Position numbers and translations under genes: made by a program
Part shown: piece by piece, positions 1 to 8,822 of the stretch
Position numbering within the stretch: position 1 is the first letter of the stretch
Layout: every line of letters begins with the position of its first letter
The notes under the pieces: model-generated
Databases searched by the model: none
Told to the model about the DNA's origin: nothing
Seen by the model: the letters and a program-made list of their open reading frames with translations, nothing else
Assembly (NCBI RefSeq): GCF_900100305.1
Contig: NZ_FNEY01000027.1
Location: 1 to 64,000, forward strand
Source of the DNA: Paracidovorax citrulli
GTDB taxonomy: Bacteria; Pseudomonadota; Gammaproteobacteria; Burkholderiales; Burkholderiaceae_C
DNA length: 64,000 nt
Direction of reading: 5' to 3'

Positions 1-176
1 CTTTTCTCTTCTACCGCCTTCGCCACCTACCTTCATCGCAGCCCTCTCAGGAACCGCAGCAATCTCAGTAGCGAAGCCCGCTAGTATAGCAACAATTTCA
101 CGTCGCGCAGGCATTTTTGCAAACCGCCCAACCAGAGGGCGCGACTTCCCCTGGCTACGCATTCCACTATCTATCT
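1..176. other. Leader region at window edge, no gene recognised
   Basis: No coding region, tRNA or terminator could be supported here. The stretch is more AT-rich than the rest of the window around 80-120. It contains a TATACT hexamer on the minus strand (near 91-96) that could be a -10 element for a gene to the left of the window, but no matching -35 was seen. The ABC-F gene begins at the ATG at 177. Confidence 0.4.
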
Positions 177-2066
177 ATGGCTCTCATCTCCCTCCTAGAC
201 GCCCAGCTGGCCTTCGGACATACCGCCCTGCTGGACCATGCCGACTTTTCCCTGGAGGCGGGCGAGCGCGTGGGGCTGATCGGCCGCAACGGTGCAGGCA
301 AGTCATCCCTGCTCAAGATTCTCGGAGGGCTGGCACATACTGATGATGGAGCCCTGCACGTTCAGCAGGGCCTGCGGATCGCCTATGTGGCGCAGGAACC
401 GCTGCTGGACGCGGGGCATACGGTGTTCGAATCCACGGCCGCTGGGCTGGCGCACGTGGTCGCGCTGCGGCGACGCTATGAGAGCGCCACCGGAGCCGAC
501 CTGGATACGCTGCAGACCGAGATCGAGGCCGTGGACGGCTGGAACTGGGAGCGCAGGGTGGAGGAAACGATGCAGCGGTTGCACCTGGATCCGCAAGCCC
601 GCGTGGGAGACCTTTCCGGCGGCTTGAAGAAGCGGGTCGCCCTCGCGCAGGCGCTGGTGGCCCGGCCCGACGTATTGCTCCTCGACGAGCCGACCAACCA
701 CCTCGACGTGGACTCCATCGAATGGCTGGAGGAGTTGCTGCTGGCGTTTCCAGGCAGCGTGGTCACGATCACGCACGACCGCGCGTTCCTGGACCGCATT
801 TCCACCCGCATCGTCGAACTCGACCGGGGGCGCCTGCTGTCTTTCCCAGGCAACTTCGGGCAATACGTGCAGCAGAAGGCCGAGCAACTGGCGCAGGAGG
901 CGGTGATCGCTGCCAAGGCCGACAAGCTGCTGGCCCAGGAAGAGATATGGATACGCAAGGGCGTGGAAGCGCGCCGTACACGGAGCCAGAGCCGCATCAG
1001 CCGGCTGGAAGCCCTGCGGACCAGCCGCGCGGCACGCCGGGACGCGCTGGGAAGCGTCCGGATGGACATCGCGTCCGGATCCGCGTCTGGCTACCAGGGA
1101 AAGATCGTGGCCGAGCTGGCACACGTGACCAAGGCGTTCGGGGACAAAACCATCGTGCAGGACTTTTCCGCCACGATCCTCCGCGGCGACAAGGTGGGAC
1201 TGGTGGGCCCCAACGGCGCCGGCAAGACGACGTTGCTGAAGCTGATCCTGGGCGAACTGGCGCCGGACAGCGGCAGGATCCGCCGGGGCGCCCACCTGGA
1301 GGTCGCCTATTTCGACCAGATGCGCCACGCGCTGGATCTCGATGCGACCCTGGAAGATTTCATCAGCCCGGGCAGCGAGTGGATCGAGATAGGGAAGCAG
1401 CGCAAACACGTCAAGAGCTACCTGTCGGACTTTCTCTTTTCGCCTGCACGGGCCCAGTCTCCCGTGAGGTCCCTCTCCGGCGGGGAGCGCAACCGCCTGC
1501 TGCTGGCACGCCTTTTCGCACGCCCGGCCAATGTCCTCGTGCTGGACGAACCCACGAACGACCTGGACATCGATACGCTGGATCTGCTGGAAGAACTGCT
1601 CCAGTCCTACGACGGTACGGTTTTCCTGGTCAGCCATGACCGGATGTTCCTGGACAACGTCGTCACCAGCACGATTGCCTACGAGGGCGATGCGCGATGG
1701 CGCGAATACGAGGGCGGCGTGCAGGATTGGCTGGTGCAGTCGCGGCGCAGCCGCGCCCTGGCCGGCACCCCGGCCCGCCCTGCGGCGCAGGAGCCGGTGG
1801 GCAAGGAAGCACCCGCGCCATCCGCCAAGCGCACCGCACCGGTGAAGAAGAAGCTCAGCTACAAGGAGCAGCGGGAACTGGAGCTGCTTCCGGAGCGCAT
1901 TGCGGCCCTCGAGGCGGAGCAGAACGCAATTCGTGCGGATCTGGCGGATGGCAGTCTCTATGTCCGCGACGGCGCGCAGGCCGCGGCGCTGCATACGCGG
2001 GAAGGAGAGATCGAGGACGAACTGATGGCAGCCCTCGAGCGCTGGACGGAGTTGTCCGAGCAGTGA
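177..2066 (+). CDS. uup: Uup-type ABC-F ATPase
   Basis: This is a soluble ABC-F protein of about 629 residues with two ATP-binding cassettes and no membrane segments. ABC-F proteins act at the ribosome, and Uup has also been linked to DNA transactions. Both cassettes show a Walker A (GRNGAGKSS and GPNGAGKTT), an LSGG signature and a LLLDEPTNHLD / LVLDEPTNDLD Walker B. The C-terminal 70 residues are Lys/Glu-rich and begin KKLSYKEQRELE, which matches the Uup C-terminal domain and separates it from EttA or YheS. An in-frame start at 117 exists, but the ATG at 177 gives the normal N-terminus (MALISLLDAQL). It is convergent with cheB and not functionally tied to the flagellar genes. Confidence 0.88.
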   Translation: MALISLLDAQLAFGHTALLDHADFSLEAGERVGLIGRNGAGKSSLLKILGGLAHTDDGALHVQQGLRIAYVAQEPLLDAGHTVFESTAAGLAHVVALRRRYESATGADLDTLQTEIEAVDGWNWERRVEETMQRLHLDPQARVGDLSGGLKKRVALAQALVARPDVLLLDEPTNHLDVDSIEWLEELLLAFPGSVVTITHDRAFLDRISTRIVELDRGRLLSFPGNFGQYVQQKAEQLAQEAVIAAKADKLLAQEEIWIRKGVEARRTRSQSRISRLEALRTSRAARRDALGSVRMDIASGSASGYQGKIVAELAHVTKAFGDKTIVQDFSATILRGDKVGLVGPNGAGKTTLLKLILGELAPDSGRIRRGAHLEVAYFDQMRHALDLDATLEDFISPGSEWIEIGKQRKHVKSYLSDFLFSPARAQSPVRSLSGGERNRLLLARLFARPANVLVLDEPTNDLDIDTLDLLEELLQSYDGTVFLVSHDRMFLDNVVTSTIAYEGDARWREYEGGVQDWLVQSRRSRALAGTPARPAAQEPVGKEAPAPSAKRTAPVKKKLSYKEQRELELLPERIAALEAEQNAIRADLADGSLYVRDGAQAAALHTREGEIEDELMAALERWTELSEQ

Positions 2067-2067
2067 A

Positions 2068-2093
2068 GCGCAGGCGGGGCAAAGCCCCTGCGC
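2068..2093. terminator. Hairpin between convergent uup and cheB
   Basis: GCGCA and GGGGC pair with GCCCC and TGCGC around an AAA loop, with a GGC bulge on one side. The hairpin starts directly after the uup stop and lies 20 bases beyond the cheB stop. There is no clear U-tract on either strand, so it is only a plausible transcription end. Confidence 0.35.
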
Positions 2094-2113
2094 GCCGCTC
2101 CCACTGCGATGCT

Positions 2114-3214
2114 TCAGATGCGGTGGTGGAGGCGGTCCGTCGCGCCGCGCAGGCGTGTGATCAGCGCTGGGGCGATCTGGGTGAGCGGCAGCACCTCGTC
2201 GGCGGCGCCGTGCGCGATGGCCTCCCGGGGCATGCCGAAGACGATGCAGCTGGCCTCGTCCTGCACGTAGTTGTAGCTGCCGGCATCCTTCATTTCGCGC
2301 ATGGCGGCAGCGCCGTCGTTGCCCATGCCGGTCAGCATGACGCCGAATGCGTTCTTGCCGACCACGGCGGCCGCGGACTTGAAGAGCACCTCCACCGACG
2401 GCTTGTGGCGGTTCACCGGCGGGCCATCGTCCACCACGGCCACGTAGTTGGCGCCGCTGCGGGCGACGTGGAACTGCTTGCCGCCCGGCGCGATGTAGGC
2501 ATGGCCGGGCAGGATGCGCTCGCCGTTCACCGCTTCCTTGACGGTGATCTGGCACAGGCCGTTGAGGCGGGCAGCGAAGCTCGTCGTGAACCCGGGTGGC
2601 ATGTGCTGCGTGATCACGATGGCGGGGGAATCCGCCGGCATCTGCACGAGCACTTCGCGGATGGCTTCCGTCCCGCCCGTGGATGCGCCGATGCAGATGA
2701 GCTTTTCGGTGGAAAGACGCCCGAGCAGCGTCGCGGCCGGTGCGATGGGCGCAGCGGCACCGGGCTGGGCGGCTTTCTCGGCAGGGCGCGGCGCCGGCGC
2801 GCGGCGCACCTGGGCGACCGCGGCAACGCGGATCTTGTCCACGATCTGCGTCGCGAGTTCGTTGAGTCCGCTGGACAGCCCCACGCGCGGCTTGGCCACG
2901 AAATCGACCGCCCCCAGCTCGAGGGCCTTCATGGTGACTTCCGCCCCGCGTTCCGTGAGAGTGGAGATCATCACGACGGGCATGGGGCGCAAGCGCATCA
3001 GCCGGCCCAGGAAGTCGATGCCGTCCATGCGCGGCATTTCCACGTCCAGGGTGATCACGTCGGGGTTCATCTCGCGGATCATTTCCCGAGCGATGAGCGG
3101 ATCGTTGGCCGTCCCGATGCACTCCATGTCGTGCTGCCGATTGATGATCTCCGACAGCAGACTGCGCACCAGCGCGGAATCATCCACAACGATCACCCGG
3201 ATCTTCCTGCTCAT
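2114..3214 (-). CDS. cheB: Chemotaxis protein-glutamate methylesterase CheB
   Basis: CheB removes methyl groups from (and deamidates) chemoreceptors during adaptation and is activated by phosphorylation from CheA. The 366-residue protein has an N-terminal receiver (DD at 11-12, phospho-acceptor D57 in [11 protein letters not shown]). An Ala/Pro-rich linker (about 135-170) follows, then the CheB esterase domain with the catalytic serine in GASTGGTEA, histidine in TQHMPPGF and aspartate in LTGMGNDG. It is the last gene of the che operon, 19 bases after cheD. All key residues are present. Confidence 0.96.
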   Translation of the reverse strand: MSRKIRVIVVDDSALVRSLLSEIINRQHDMECIGTANDPLIAREMIREMNPDVITLDVEMPRMDGIDFLGRLMRLRPMPVVMISTLTERGAEVTMKALELGAVDFVAKPRVGLSSGLNELATQIVDKIRVAAVAQVRRAPAPRPAEKAAQPGAAAPIAPAATLLGRLSTEKLICIGASTGGTEAIREVLVQMPADSPAIVITQHMPPGFTTSFAARLNGLCQITVKEAVNGERILPGHAYIAPGGKQFHVARSGANYVAVVDDGPPVNRHKPSVEVLFKSAAAVVGKNAFGVMLTGMGNDGAAAMREMKDAGSYNYVQDEASCIVFGMPREAIAHGAADEVLPLTQIAPALITRLRGATDRLHHRI

Positions 3215-3233
3215 TCCCTCTTGTCCTTCTCAA

Positions 3234-3995
3234 TCAAAACAGGTCCACCGACCCGCCGGCCGTGGCCTTGGCCACGGTAGCCGCGTTGCCCTTGACGTCC
3301 TGGGCGACCAGGGCCTCCGGATGGGCATGTGCCAGCCGCTTGACCATGGCCTTGCCCGTCACGGGGAAAAATACCACCTTCCGCGGGTAAATATCGAGCA
3401 CATCTTCGGAAACGATGGGAATTCGCTCGGTCTGCAGGTAATTCATCACGAAGGTGGTGTTGCGCTCACCCACGTTCATGGTGGTGAAGTTGTGCATGAC
3501 CTGCCCGCCGCCGAAGACCTTGGCCTGCATGGTTTCCCTGCGCGCGCCCAGCTTCAGCATCTCGTTGATGAGCAGTTCCATGGCGTAGGACCCGTAGCGG
3601 CCGGAGACGTCGTTGGAGTCACCGTCGGGCAGCATGAAGTGGTTCATGCCGCCGACGCGGCTGCGGCTGTCCCACAGGCAGGCGGCGATGCAGGACCCGA
3701 GCACCGTCATGATCACGAGGTTCTCGTCCGAGACGAAATACTCGCCGGGCAGCACCTTGACGGCGTTGTGCTGGAAATGATGATCGAAGAAGAAGAAGGA
3801 CGCTTCGCCGGGGCGGCGTGCGCGGGCCTTCAGTTCCTGCAGCGTCGATTGCTTGGCGGGCGCAGCCGCGGACGAATAGATGTCGGCGCTCAGGGGCGCG
3901 ATGCGGGGAGCGCGGCGGCGGTCGGCCCCGTCGATCGACGAGGGAGGGGACGAAGCACCAGACGCGGGGAGGGAGCCAGGGCGGTTTGGAGTCAT
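3234..3995 (-). CDS. cheD: Chemoreceptor glutamine deamidase CheD
   Basis: CheD deamidates specific receptor glutamines and tunes receptor signalling. The core from about residue 85 carries the family hallmarks: GEYFVSDENLVIMTVLGSCIAACLWD with the catalytic cysteine in GSC, then GGMNHFMLP with the conserved histidine. At 253 residues it is longer than a typical CheD because of a Ser/Pro/Arg-rich N-terminal extension of roughly 60 residues that looks disordered. The protein ends in GGSVDLF, a tail nearly matched by the CheZ-like protein at the head of the same operon (AGSIDLF). It lies between cheR and cheB. Confidence 0.93.
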   Translation of the reverse strand: MTPNRPGSLPASGASSPPSSIDGADRRRAPRIAPLSADIYSSAAAPAKQSTLQELKARARRPGEASFFFFDHHFQHNAVKVLPGEYFVSDENLVIMTVLGSCIAACLWDSRSRVGGMNHFMLPDGDSNDVSGRYGSYAMELLINEMLKLGARRETMQAKVFGGGQVMHNFTTMNVGERNTTFVMNYLQTERIPIVSEDVLDIYPRKVVFFPVTGKAMVKRLAHAHPEALVAQDVKGNAATVAKATAGGSVDLF

Positions 3996-4021
3996 GGAGG
4001 GCTTCTTGCGGAATGTGGCCT

Positions 4022-4909
4022 TTATCGGCGCTCATAGACGGTCTTGCCGCGCAAATTGAAAAGATCACGGGATTCGCTGAAGTTCTCCGCGTGCCCCACG
4101 AACAGCATGCCCCCCGGCTTCAGCACGCGATGGATCTTCTCCAGGACCCTGCGCTGCGTGGGAGCATCGAAATAGATCATCACATTGCGGCAGAAGACCA
4201 CGTCGAAAGGCTCGCGGAAGGGCCAATCGTCGCGGATCAGGTTGACGCTCATGAACTCGATGGCACGCCGCAGCTCGGGCTTGACCCGCGCCAGGCCGGC
4301 GTTCGGTCCCTTGCCGCGCAGAAAGAACTTTTGGAGGCGTTCGGGGCTCAGGCCCTTCACGCTGTCGAGCCGGTAAACGCCCTCGGATGCCGTGGCCAGG
4401 ACGCGCGAATCGATATCGCTCGCCGTGAGCTTGAAGGGCGCGTTGGCTCCCAGCGATTCGATCGCGGTCATCACGATGGAGTAGGGCTCTTCCCCCGTGG
4501 ACGCGGCGTTGCACCAGACGCTCCAGGGGCCCGAAGGGCGGCTGCGCAGCAGTCCCGACAGAATCTCGAAGTGGTGCTGCTCACGGAAGAATGCCGTGAG
4601 GTTCGTCGTCAATGCATTGACGAATTCCTGCCATTCCGGCCCGTCGTGGTTTTCCAGCCAGCTCAGGTAATCATGGAAACTGGTGTGCCCCGTCTCTCTG
4701 AGCCGCCGGGACAGGCGGCTGTAGACCATGGCGTGCTTGCCGTCGTGCAGGCTGATGCCTGCGCGCTGGTAGATGAGTGCCTGCACGCGGGAGAAATCCG
4801 CATTGGTCCAGACGAATTCCCGTCCCTGGGCGAGGGGACCCGAGGACGGGGCGGCGCTGGACTCCGCCATGTCGCGCGGAGGAACGGAAGAAGAAGAGGT
4901 CTGGCGCAT
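4022..4909 (-). CDS. cheR: Chemotaxis protein methyltransferase CheR
   Basis: CheR transfers methyl groups from S-adenosylmethionine to receptor glutamates. The 295-residue protein has the helical N-terminal domain (LIYQRAGISLHDGKHAMVYSRLSRRLR, about 44-70) and a Rossmann methyltransferase domain with WCNAASTGEEPYSI as SAM motif, ending in FVGHAENF. The first about 30 residues are Ser/Pro-rich and not part of the family core; an internal ATG at 4870 is an alternative start. It is 115 bases downstream of cheW in the che operon. No receptor gene lies between cheW and cheR, unlike many enterobacterial operons. Confidence 0.95.
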   Translation of the reverse strand: MRQTSSSSVPPRDMAESSAAPSSGPLAQGREFVWTNADFSRVQALIYQRAGISLHDGKHAMVYSRLSRRLRETGHTSFHDYLSWLENHDGPEWQEFVNALTTNLTAFFREQHHFEILSGLLRSRPSGPWSVWCNAASTGEEPYSIVMTAIESLGANAPFKLTASDIDSRVLATASEGVYRLDSVKGLSPERLQKFFLRGKGPNAGLARVKPELRRAIEFMSVNLIRDDWPFREPFDVVFCRNVMIYFDAPTQRRVLEKIHRVLKPGGMLFVGHAENFSESRDLFNLRGKTVYERR

Positions 4910-5024
4910 GGTTGGATTCGTTTCAGTTCCGCATCTCTGGCAACCGGCCGGTGCACCGGGAAACGCCGCTCTTGTTCCGCGTTGACTTGGAGGGGCCTGT
5001 CTGCCTCGCCCCCCTTTCGTCAGA

Positions 5025-5525
5025 TCATTCGTGCGTGGATATGAGGCCCATGTCCGGGTTGGACATGAGCTTCTCGATGTCGAGAAGGATGAGCATGCGC
5101 TCGCCCACGGAGCCGAGCCCCACGATGCAGTTGCTGTCGATGGAGCTTTCGATTTCCGGGGCCAGCCGGATCTGGTCGGACGTGAGTTCCATGACGTCGC
5201 TCACGGAATCGACCACGATCCCCACGACCCGGTTGCGCAGGTTCAGGATGATGACCACCGTGAAACTGTTGTATTCGGCCTTGGAGCAGTCGAACTTGAG
5301 CCGCATGTCCACGATGGGCACGATGGTGCCCCGCAGGTTCGTCACGCCCTTGATGAATTCGGGCGCATTCGCGATGCGGGTCGGCGGCTCGTAGCCCCGG
5401 ATTTCCTGGACCTTGAGGATGTCGATGCCGTATTCCTCCTGGTCGAGGCGGAACGTCAGGTATTCGCGGGCACCCCCCACGGAAGCGCCAGCCGCTTCGG
5501 TCGTTTTTTCCATCACAGTCGCCAT
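5025..5525 (-). CDS. cheW: Chemotaxis coupling protein CheW
   Basis: CheW is the adaptor that links CheA to chemoreceptors. The 166-residue protein is a single CheW domain: [25 protein letters not shown] near residues 21-46, [14 protein letters not shown], and [19 protein letters not shown] near the end. A short Thr/Ala/Gly-rich N-terminal leader precedes it. It lies 33 bases downstream of cheA, which supports co-transcription. Confidence 0.96.
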   Translation of the reverse strand: MATVMEKTTEAAGASVGGAREYLTFRLDQEEYGIDILKVQEIRGYEPPTRIANAPEFIKGVTNLRGTIVPIVDMRLKFDCSKAEYNSFTVVIILNLRNRVVGIVVDSVSDVMELTSDQIRLAPEIESSIDSNCIVGLGSVGERMLILLDIEKLMSNPDMGLISTHE

Positions 5526-5558
5526 GAGTGGCTCTCCTTCAGTCTGCCCAGCGGCGTA

Positions 5559-7736
5559 TCAATGGCGGACACGGCGGACCAGGGCCCCGGTGTCGAGGAT
5601 CAGTGCCACGGTGCCGTCGCCCAGAATGGTGGCGCCCGACACGTTGGGCACCTTCCGGTAATTGGTCTCGAGGTTTTTCACCACGACCTGGTGCTGCCCC
5701 AGCAGTTCGTCCACCAGGAGCGCAACACGGCTGCCGTCCGCCTCGACGACCACCATGATGTTGCTGGACTTGCTCTTGTCCACGCGCGGCACCTGGAAGG
5801 TTCTCTCCAGGGCGATGACGGGCATGTACTCGTCGCGCACCTTGACCAGTTGCGAGCCCTGAGCAACGGTGTTGACGTCGTCGGGGTTGACCTGGAAGGA
5901 CTCCACGACGGACGACAGCGGCAGGATGTAGACCTCCTCGCCGACGCCGACGGACATGCCGTCCATGATGGCGAGGGTGAGCGGCAGCCGCACCGAGACA
6001 CGCATGCCGTAGCCTTCGGCGGAGTCGATCTCGACCGAACCGTTGAGCGCGGCGATGTTCTTCTTGACCACGTCCATGCCCACGCCGCGGCCGGACACGT
6101 CGGTGACCTCGTCGGCGGTGGAGAAGCCGGGCGCGAAGATGAGGCCCCAGACGTCCGCATCGCTCATCTGGTCGGAAACATCGAGGCCCCGTTCGCGCGC
6201 CTTGCGCAGGATCTTTTCGCGCGACAGGCCGCGTCCGTCGTCCCGCACCTCGATGACGATGGAGCCGCCCTGGTGCGATGCGGACAGCGTGATGGTGCCG
6301 TGCTCGGACTTGCCGGCCGCGAGGCGGTCCGCCGGCATTTCGATGCCGTGGTCGCAGCTGTTGCGCACCAGGTGGGTCAGCGGGTCGGTGATCTTCTCGA
6401 CGAGGCTCTTGTCGAGTTCGGTGGCTTCGCCCAGGGTGACGAGATCGACCTTCTTGCCCAGCTTGTTGGCCAGGTCGCGCAGCATGCGCGGGAAACGGCT
6501 GAACACGATGGACATCGGAATCATGCGGATGGACATCACCGATTCCTGCAGATCCCGGGTGTTGCGGTCGAGGTCCGCCAGCCCCGCGAGCAGTTGCTGG
6601 TACACCGCGCCATCGAGGCCGCGGCTGTTTTGCGCCAGCATGGCCTGGGTGATGACGAGTTCACCCACCAGGTTGATCAGCTGGTCCACCTTGTTGACGG
6701 CCACCCGGATGGTGGTGGATTCCATCTGCGCCTGGCTGACGGCCTTGGTTTCCGAGGCACGGCCACCGGAGGCCGCCTGCCTGGATGCGGGGCCCTCGGC
6801 GGCACCCGAGGGCGTGCTGGCGGCGGCATCGGGACGGTCGCCCGGCATGCCGGGGGCCCCCGGGAAGAAACCGTAGGAAACCTCCAGCGAACCGCCGGGA
6901 GCGGACGGGGCGGCCGCCACGCCGGCGGCCTCTTCGGCAGGCTCAGCCTCGGAAGCGCCGGCTGCGGTGATCCGCACCTGCTCCTTCGAGACATGGAATG
7001 CGAACAGATCGAGCAGGTCGTCGTCCGTGGAGGTGGTTTGGACGCCGAAAACGCGCACGCCCGGCTGGTCGGAGGGCAGGTCGCGGATCGTGCCCAGGCC
7101 GACGATGTCGCGGAACAGGTCCTTGATGGCATCCGCCTGCTCGTTGCGCTCGACGGGACCGATGCGGATTTCCAGCGAACGGGCCACACCGGGGCCGGAC
7201 GATGCGGGCATCGACGCAGGCGCGGCCACGGGGGCCGGGGCCGGCGCGGCCTGCACGGGAGCCGGGGCGGGCGCCGGAGCCGGGGGCGGCGGCGTGGCGG
7301 GACCGGCTGCAGGCACGACGCCCGCAGCCAGTTCGCTGATGCGGCGCACCAGGTCACCGGTGGACAGGGCTTCCCCCTGGCCGCCCGCCTGGTGGCGGGC
7401 CAGCAGGCTGCGGGACGCGTCCGCGGATTCGAGCAGGACATCCACCATCTGCGGGATGGGCTGCAGCTCGTGCCTGCGCAGGCGGTCCAGCAGGGACTCC
7501 ATCTGGTGAGTGAGTTCGGCGACATCGGAGAAGCCGAACGTCGCGGCGCCCCCCTTGATGGAGTGCGCGCAGCGGAAGATGCCGTTGAGCTCTTCGTCGT
7601 TGGCCGCGCTCAGGTCCAGATCCAGCAGCATGTGCTCCATCTGGTCCAGGTTCTCGCCAGCTTCCTCGAAAAAGATCTGATAGAACTGGCTGAGGTCGAA
7701 ATCGCCGCCCGCGCCTTCTTGGTAGTTTTCGGCCAT
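5559..7736 (-). CDS. cheA: Chemotaxis histidine kinase CheA
   Basis: CheA autophosphorylates on a histidine and passes phosphate to CheY and CheB. The 725-residue protein has an N-terminal Hpt domain with H58 in FRCAHSIKGGAATFG. A Pro/Ala-rich linker (about 145-185) precedes a P2-like segment (about 186-255). The dimerisation helices (TIRVAVNKVDQLINLVGELVI) are followed by a HATPase domain with the N-box (HLVRNSCDHGIE), G1 (VRDDGRGL) and G2 (STADEVTDVSGRGVGMDVV), and a C-terminal CheW-like regulatory domain. It is preceded by cheY and followed by cheW. Confidence 0.97.
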   Translation of the reverse strand: MAENYQEGAGGDFDLSQFYQIFFEEAGENLDQMEHMLLDLDLSAANDEELNGIFRCAHSIKGGAATFGFSDVAELTHQMESLLDRLRRHELQPIPQMVDVLLESADASRSLLARHQAGGQGEALSTGDLVRRISELAAGVVPAAGPATPPPPAPAPAPAPVQAAPAPAPVAAPASMPASSGPGVARSLEIRIGPVERNEQADAIKDLFRDIVGLGTIRDLPSDQPGVRVFGVQTTSTDDDLLDLFAFHVSKEQVRITAAGASEAEPAEEAAGVAAAPSAPGGSLEVSYGFFPGAPGMPGDRPDAAASTPSGAAEGPASRQAASGGRASETKAVSQAQMESTTIRVAVNKVDQLINLVGELVITQAMLAQNSRGLDGAVYQQLLAGLADLDRNTRDLQESVMSIRMIPMSIVFSRFPRMLRDLANKLGKKVDLVTLGEATELDKSLVEKITDPLTHLVRNSCDHGIEMPADRLAAGKSEHGTITLSASHQGGSIVIEVRDDGRGLSREKILRKARERGLDVSDQMSDADVWGLIFAPGFSTADEVTDVSGRGVGMDVVKKNIAALNGSVEIDSAEGYGMRVSVRLPLTLAIMDGMSVGVGEEVYILPLSSVVESFQVNPDDVNTVAQGSQLVKVRDEYMPVIALERTFQVPRVDKSKSSNIMVVVEADGSRVALLVDELLGQHQVVVKNLETNYRKVPNVSGATILGDGTVALILDTGALVRRVRH

Positions 7737-7772
7737 GAATGGCTCCCTTGTGCTTGTGTATGACGCCGAGGC

Positions 7773-8135
7773 TCAGCGGATCACTTTCTGGATGACCTCG
7801 ATCAGGCGGTTGGGGTCGAAGGGTTTCACCAGCCAGCCCGTGGCGCCGGCATTGCGGCCGGCCTGCTTCATCTGGTCGCTGGACTCGGTGGTGAGGATCA
7901 GGATGGGGATGGTCTTGAAGCGCGGGTGCTCGCGCAGCTTGCGCGTGAGGCCGATGCCATCCAGGCGCGGCATGTTCTGGTCGGCGAGGACCAGCTGGAT
8001 GTCATGGGTTTCCGCCTTTTCCAAGGCATCCTGGCCGTCGACGGCCTCCACCACGTGGTAGCCGGCACCCGTCAAAGTGAAGGACACCATCTTGCGCATG
8101 GAGGGCGAATCATCAACGGCGAGGATCGATTGCAT
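7773..8135 (-). CDS. cheY: Single-domain response regulator CheY of the che operon
   Basis: This 120-residue receiver has the acidic pocket (D8, D9), phospho-acceptor D52 in LADQNMPRLDG, TT at 82-83 and K104 in WLVKPFD. It lies directly upstream of cheA, so CheA is the likely phosphodonor. A second CheY (39411-39797) pairs with canonical cheZ. This one is less similar to enteric CheY (W at the switch-aromatic position, QNMPRLDG loop), so it may be a phosphate sink or a specialised output and not the main motor ligand. Confidence 0.92.
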   Translation of the reverse strand: MQSILAVDDSPSMRKMVSFTLTGAGYHVVEAVDGQDALEKAETHDIQLVLADQNMPRLDGIGLTRKLREHPRFKTIPILILTTESSDQMKQAGRNAGATGWLVKPFDPNRLIEVIQKVIR

Positions 8136-8184
8136 TTAGGGCTCCAACTCACTTGAATATATAAGGTAACCAGACGGGGCAAGG

Positions 8185-8631
8185 TCAGAAGAGATCAATG
8201 GAACCAGCGTCCATCTCGCTTTGGGTGACCGGATTGGGGCGGTCTGGCGCCATCTCGGCGAACGGTGCGGCCTCCTCGCCCTCTTCGGAGCCCATGGCTT
8301 CGGAGGCAAGCCGGAATGCGCAGCCCTGCAGGACCTTGGTGGTGTGCCAGATCAGCTGGGAAGCCATGTCCTGGAATTGCAGTTCCGTGACGGCACTCCT
8401 CAAGGCGGTGCGCAGGGCGAGCAGTTCTGGGGAACCCTTGATCAGCTCGTCCGACAGCGCCTGGTTGGCTTCGCCGAAACGGGCGAGCAGATTGTCGGTC
8501 GCATGGCTGAGCAGGCCTTCGAGGCGGTGCAGGTCGCGCATGACGACGAGCAGGGAATCCTGAAGTTCCGCAGCCACCATGACGGGGAGCTGGACTCCTG
8601 GCTCATCAGGGCCTGTTAGCGTAGATTGCAT
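8185..8631 (-). CDS. Small CheZ-like protein, putative CheY-P phosphatase
   Basis: This is a 148-residue, mainly helical protein at the head of the che operon, 49 bases before cheY. I do not recognise a named family, but residues 85-94 read QFQDMASQLI. This lines up with the active-site helix DFHDLTGQVI of the CheZ encoded at 39800-40444, keeping an Asp (D88) and Gln (Q92) at the D-x-x-x-Q spacing used for CheY dephosphorylation. The acidic, Pro-rich C-terminus (115-148) ends AGSIDLF, similar to the CheD tail. The inferred role is a phosphatase or CheY-binding accessory factor for the adjacent CheY. The motif and position are seen; the activity is inferred. Confidence 0.6.
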   Translation of the reverse strand: MQSTLTGPDEPGVQLPVMVAAELQDSLLVVMRDLHRLEGLLSHATDNLLARFGEANQALSDELIKGSPELLALRTALRSAVTELQFQDMASQLIWHTTKVLQGCAFRLASEAMGSEEGEEAAPFAEMAPDRPNPVTQSEMDAGSIDLF

Positions 8632-8749
8632 GGTTTCTCCATGGCAGCAGGCGGCTCAAGGCACGCTAAATCCATTCCGGCAAACACGCTGGTGGCCACA
8701 CCACCGGCAACGACGCGTCGCCTGGTAGGCGATGCGCTCCCGCAGGGCG

Positions 8750-8777
8750 CAAACAGCGCATCTTGGCACGCTGTTTG
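8750..8777. promoter_or_regulatory. 9-bp inverted repeat in the che / kinase divergent region
   Basis: CAAACAGCG (8750-8758) and CGCTGTTTG (8769-8777) form a perfect 9-bp inverted repeat with a 10-base spacer in the 191-base gap between the che operon and the divergent kinase gene. An AT-rich patch with TATGAT follows at about 8790-8803. The arrangement fits a dimeric regulator operator or an RNA hairpin near the kinase transcription start. No clear -35/-10 pair could be fixed. Confidence 0.4.
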
Positions 8778-8822
8778 TTCCAATATGTATCCTATGATAG
8801 CGTTCATATGGCCTCAGGAGTA

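Noticed and set aside
303-3122. Long open frame on the minus strand opposite uup
   Set aside because: Low-complexity Arg/Gly/His-rich translation without motifs, antisense to a clear ABC-F gene and out of frame with CheB. It is a by-product of high GC.
3234-8631. C-terminal DLF tails as sliding-clamp binding motifs
   Set aside because: The resemblance to QLxLF is superficial, and neither protein has any link to DNA replication.
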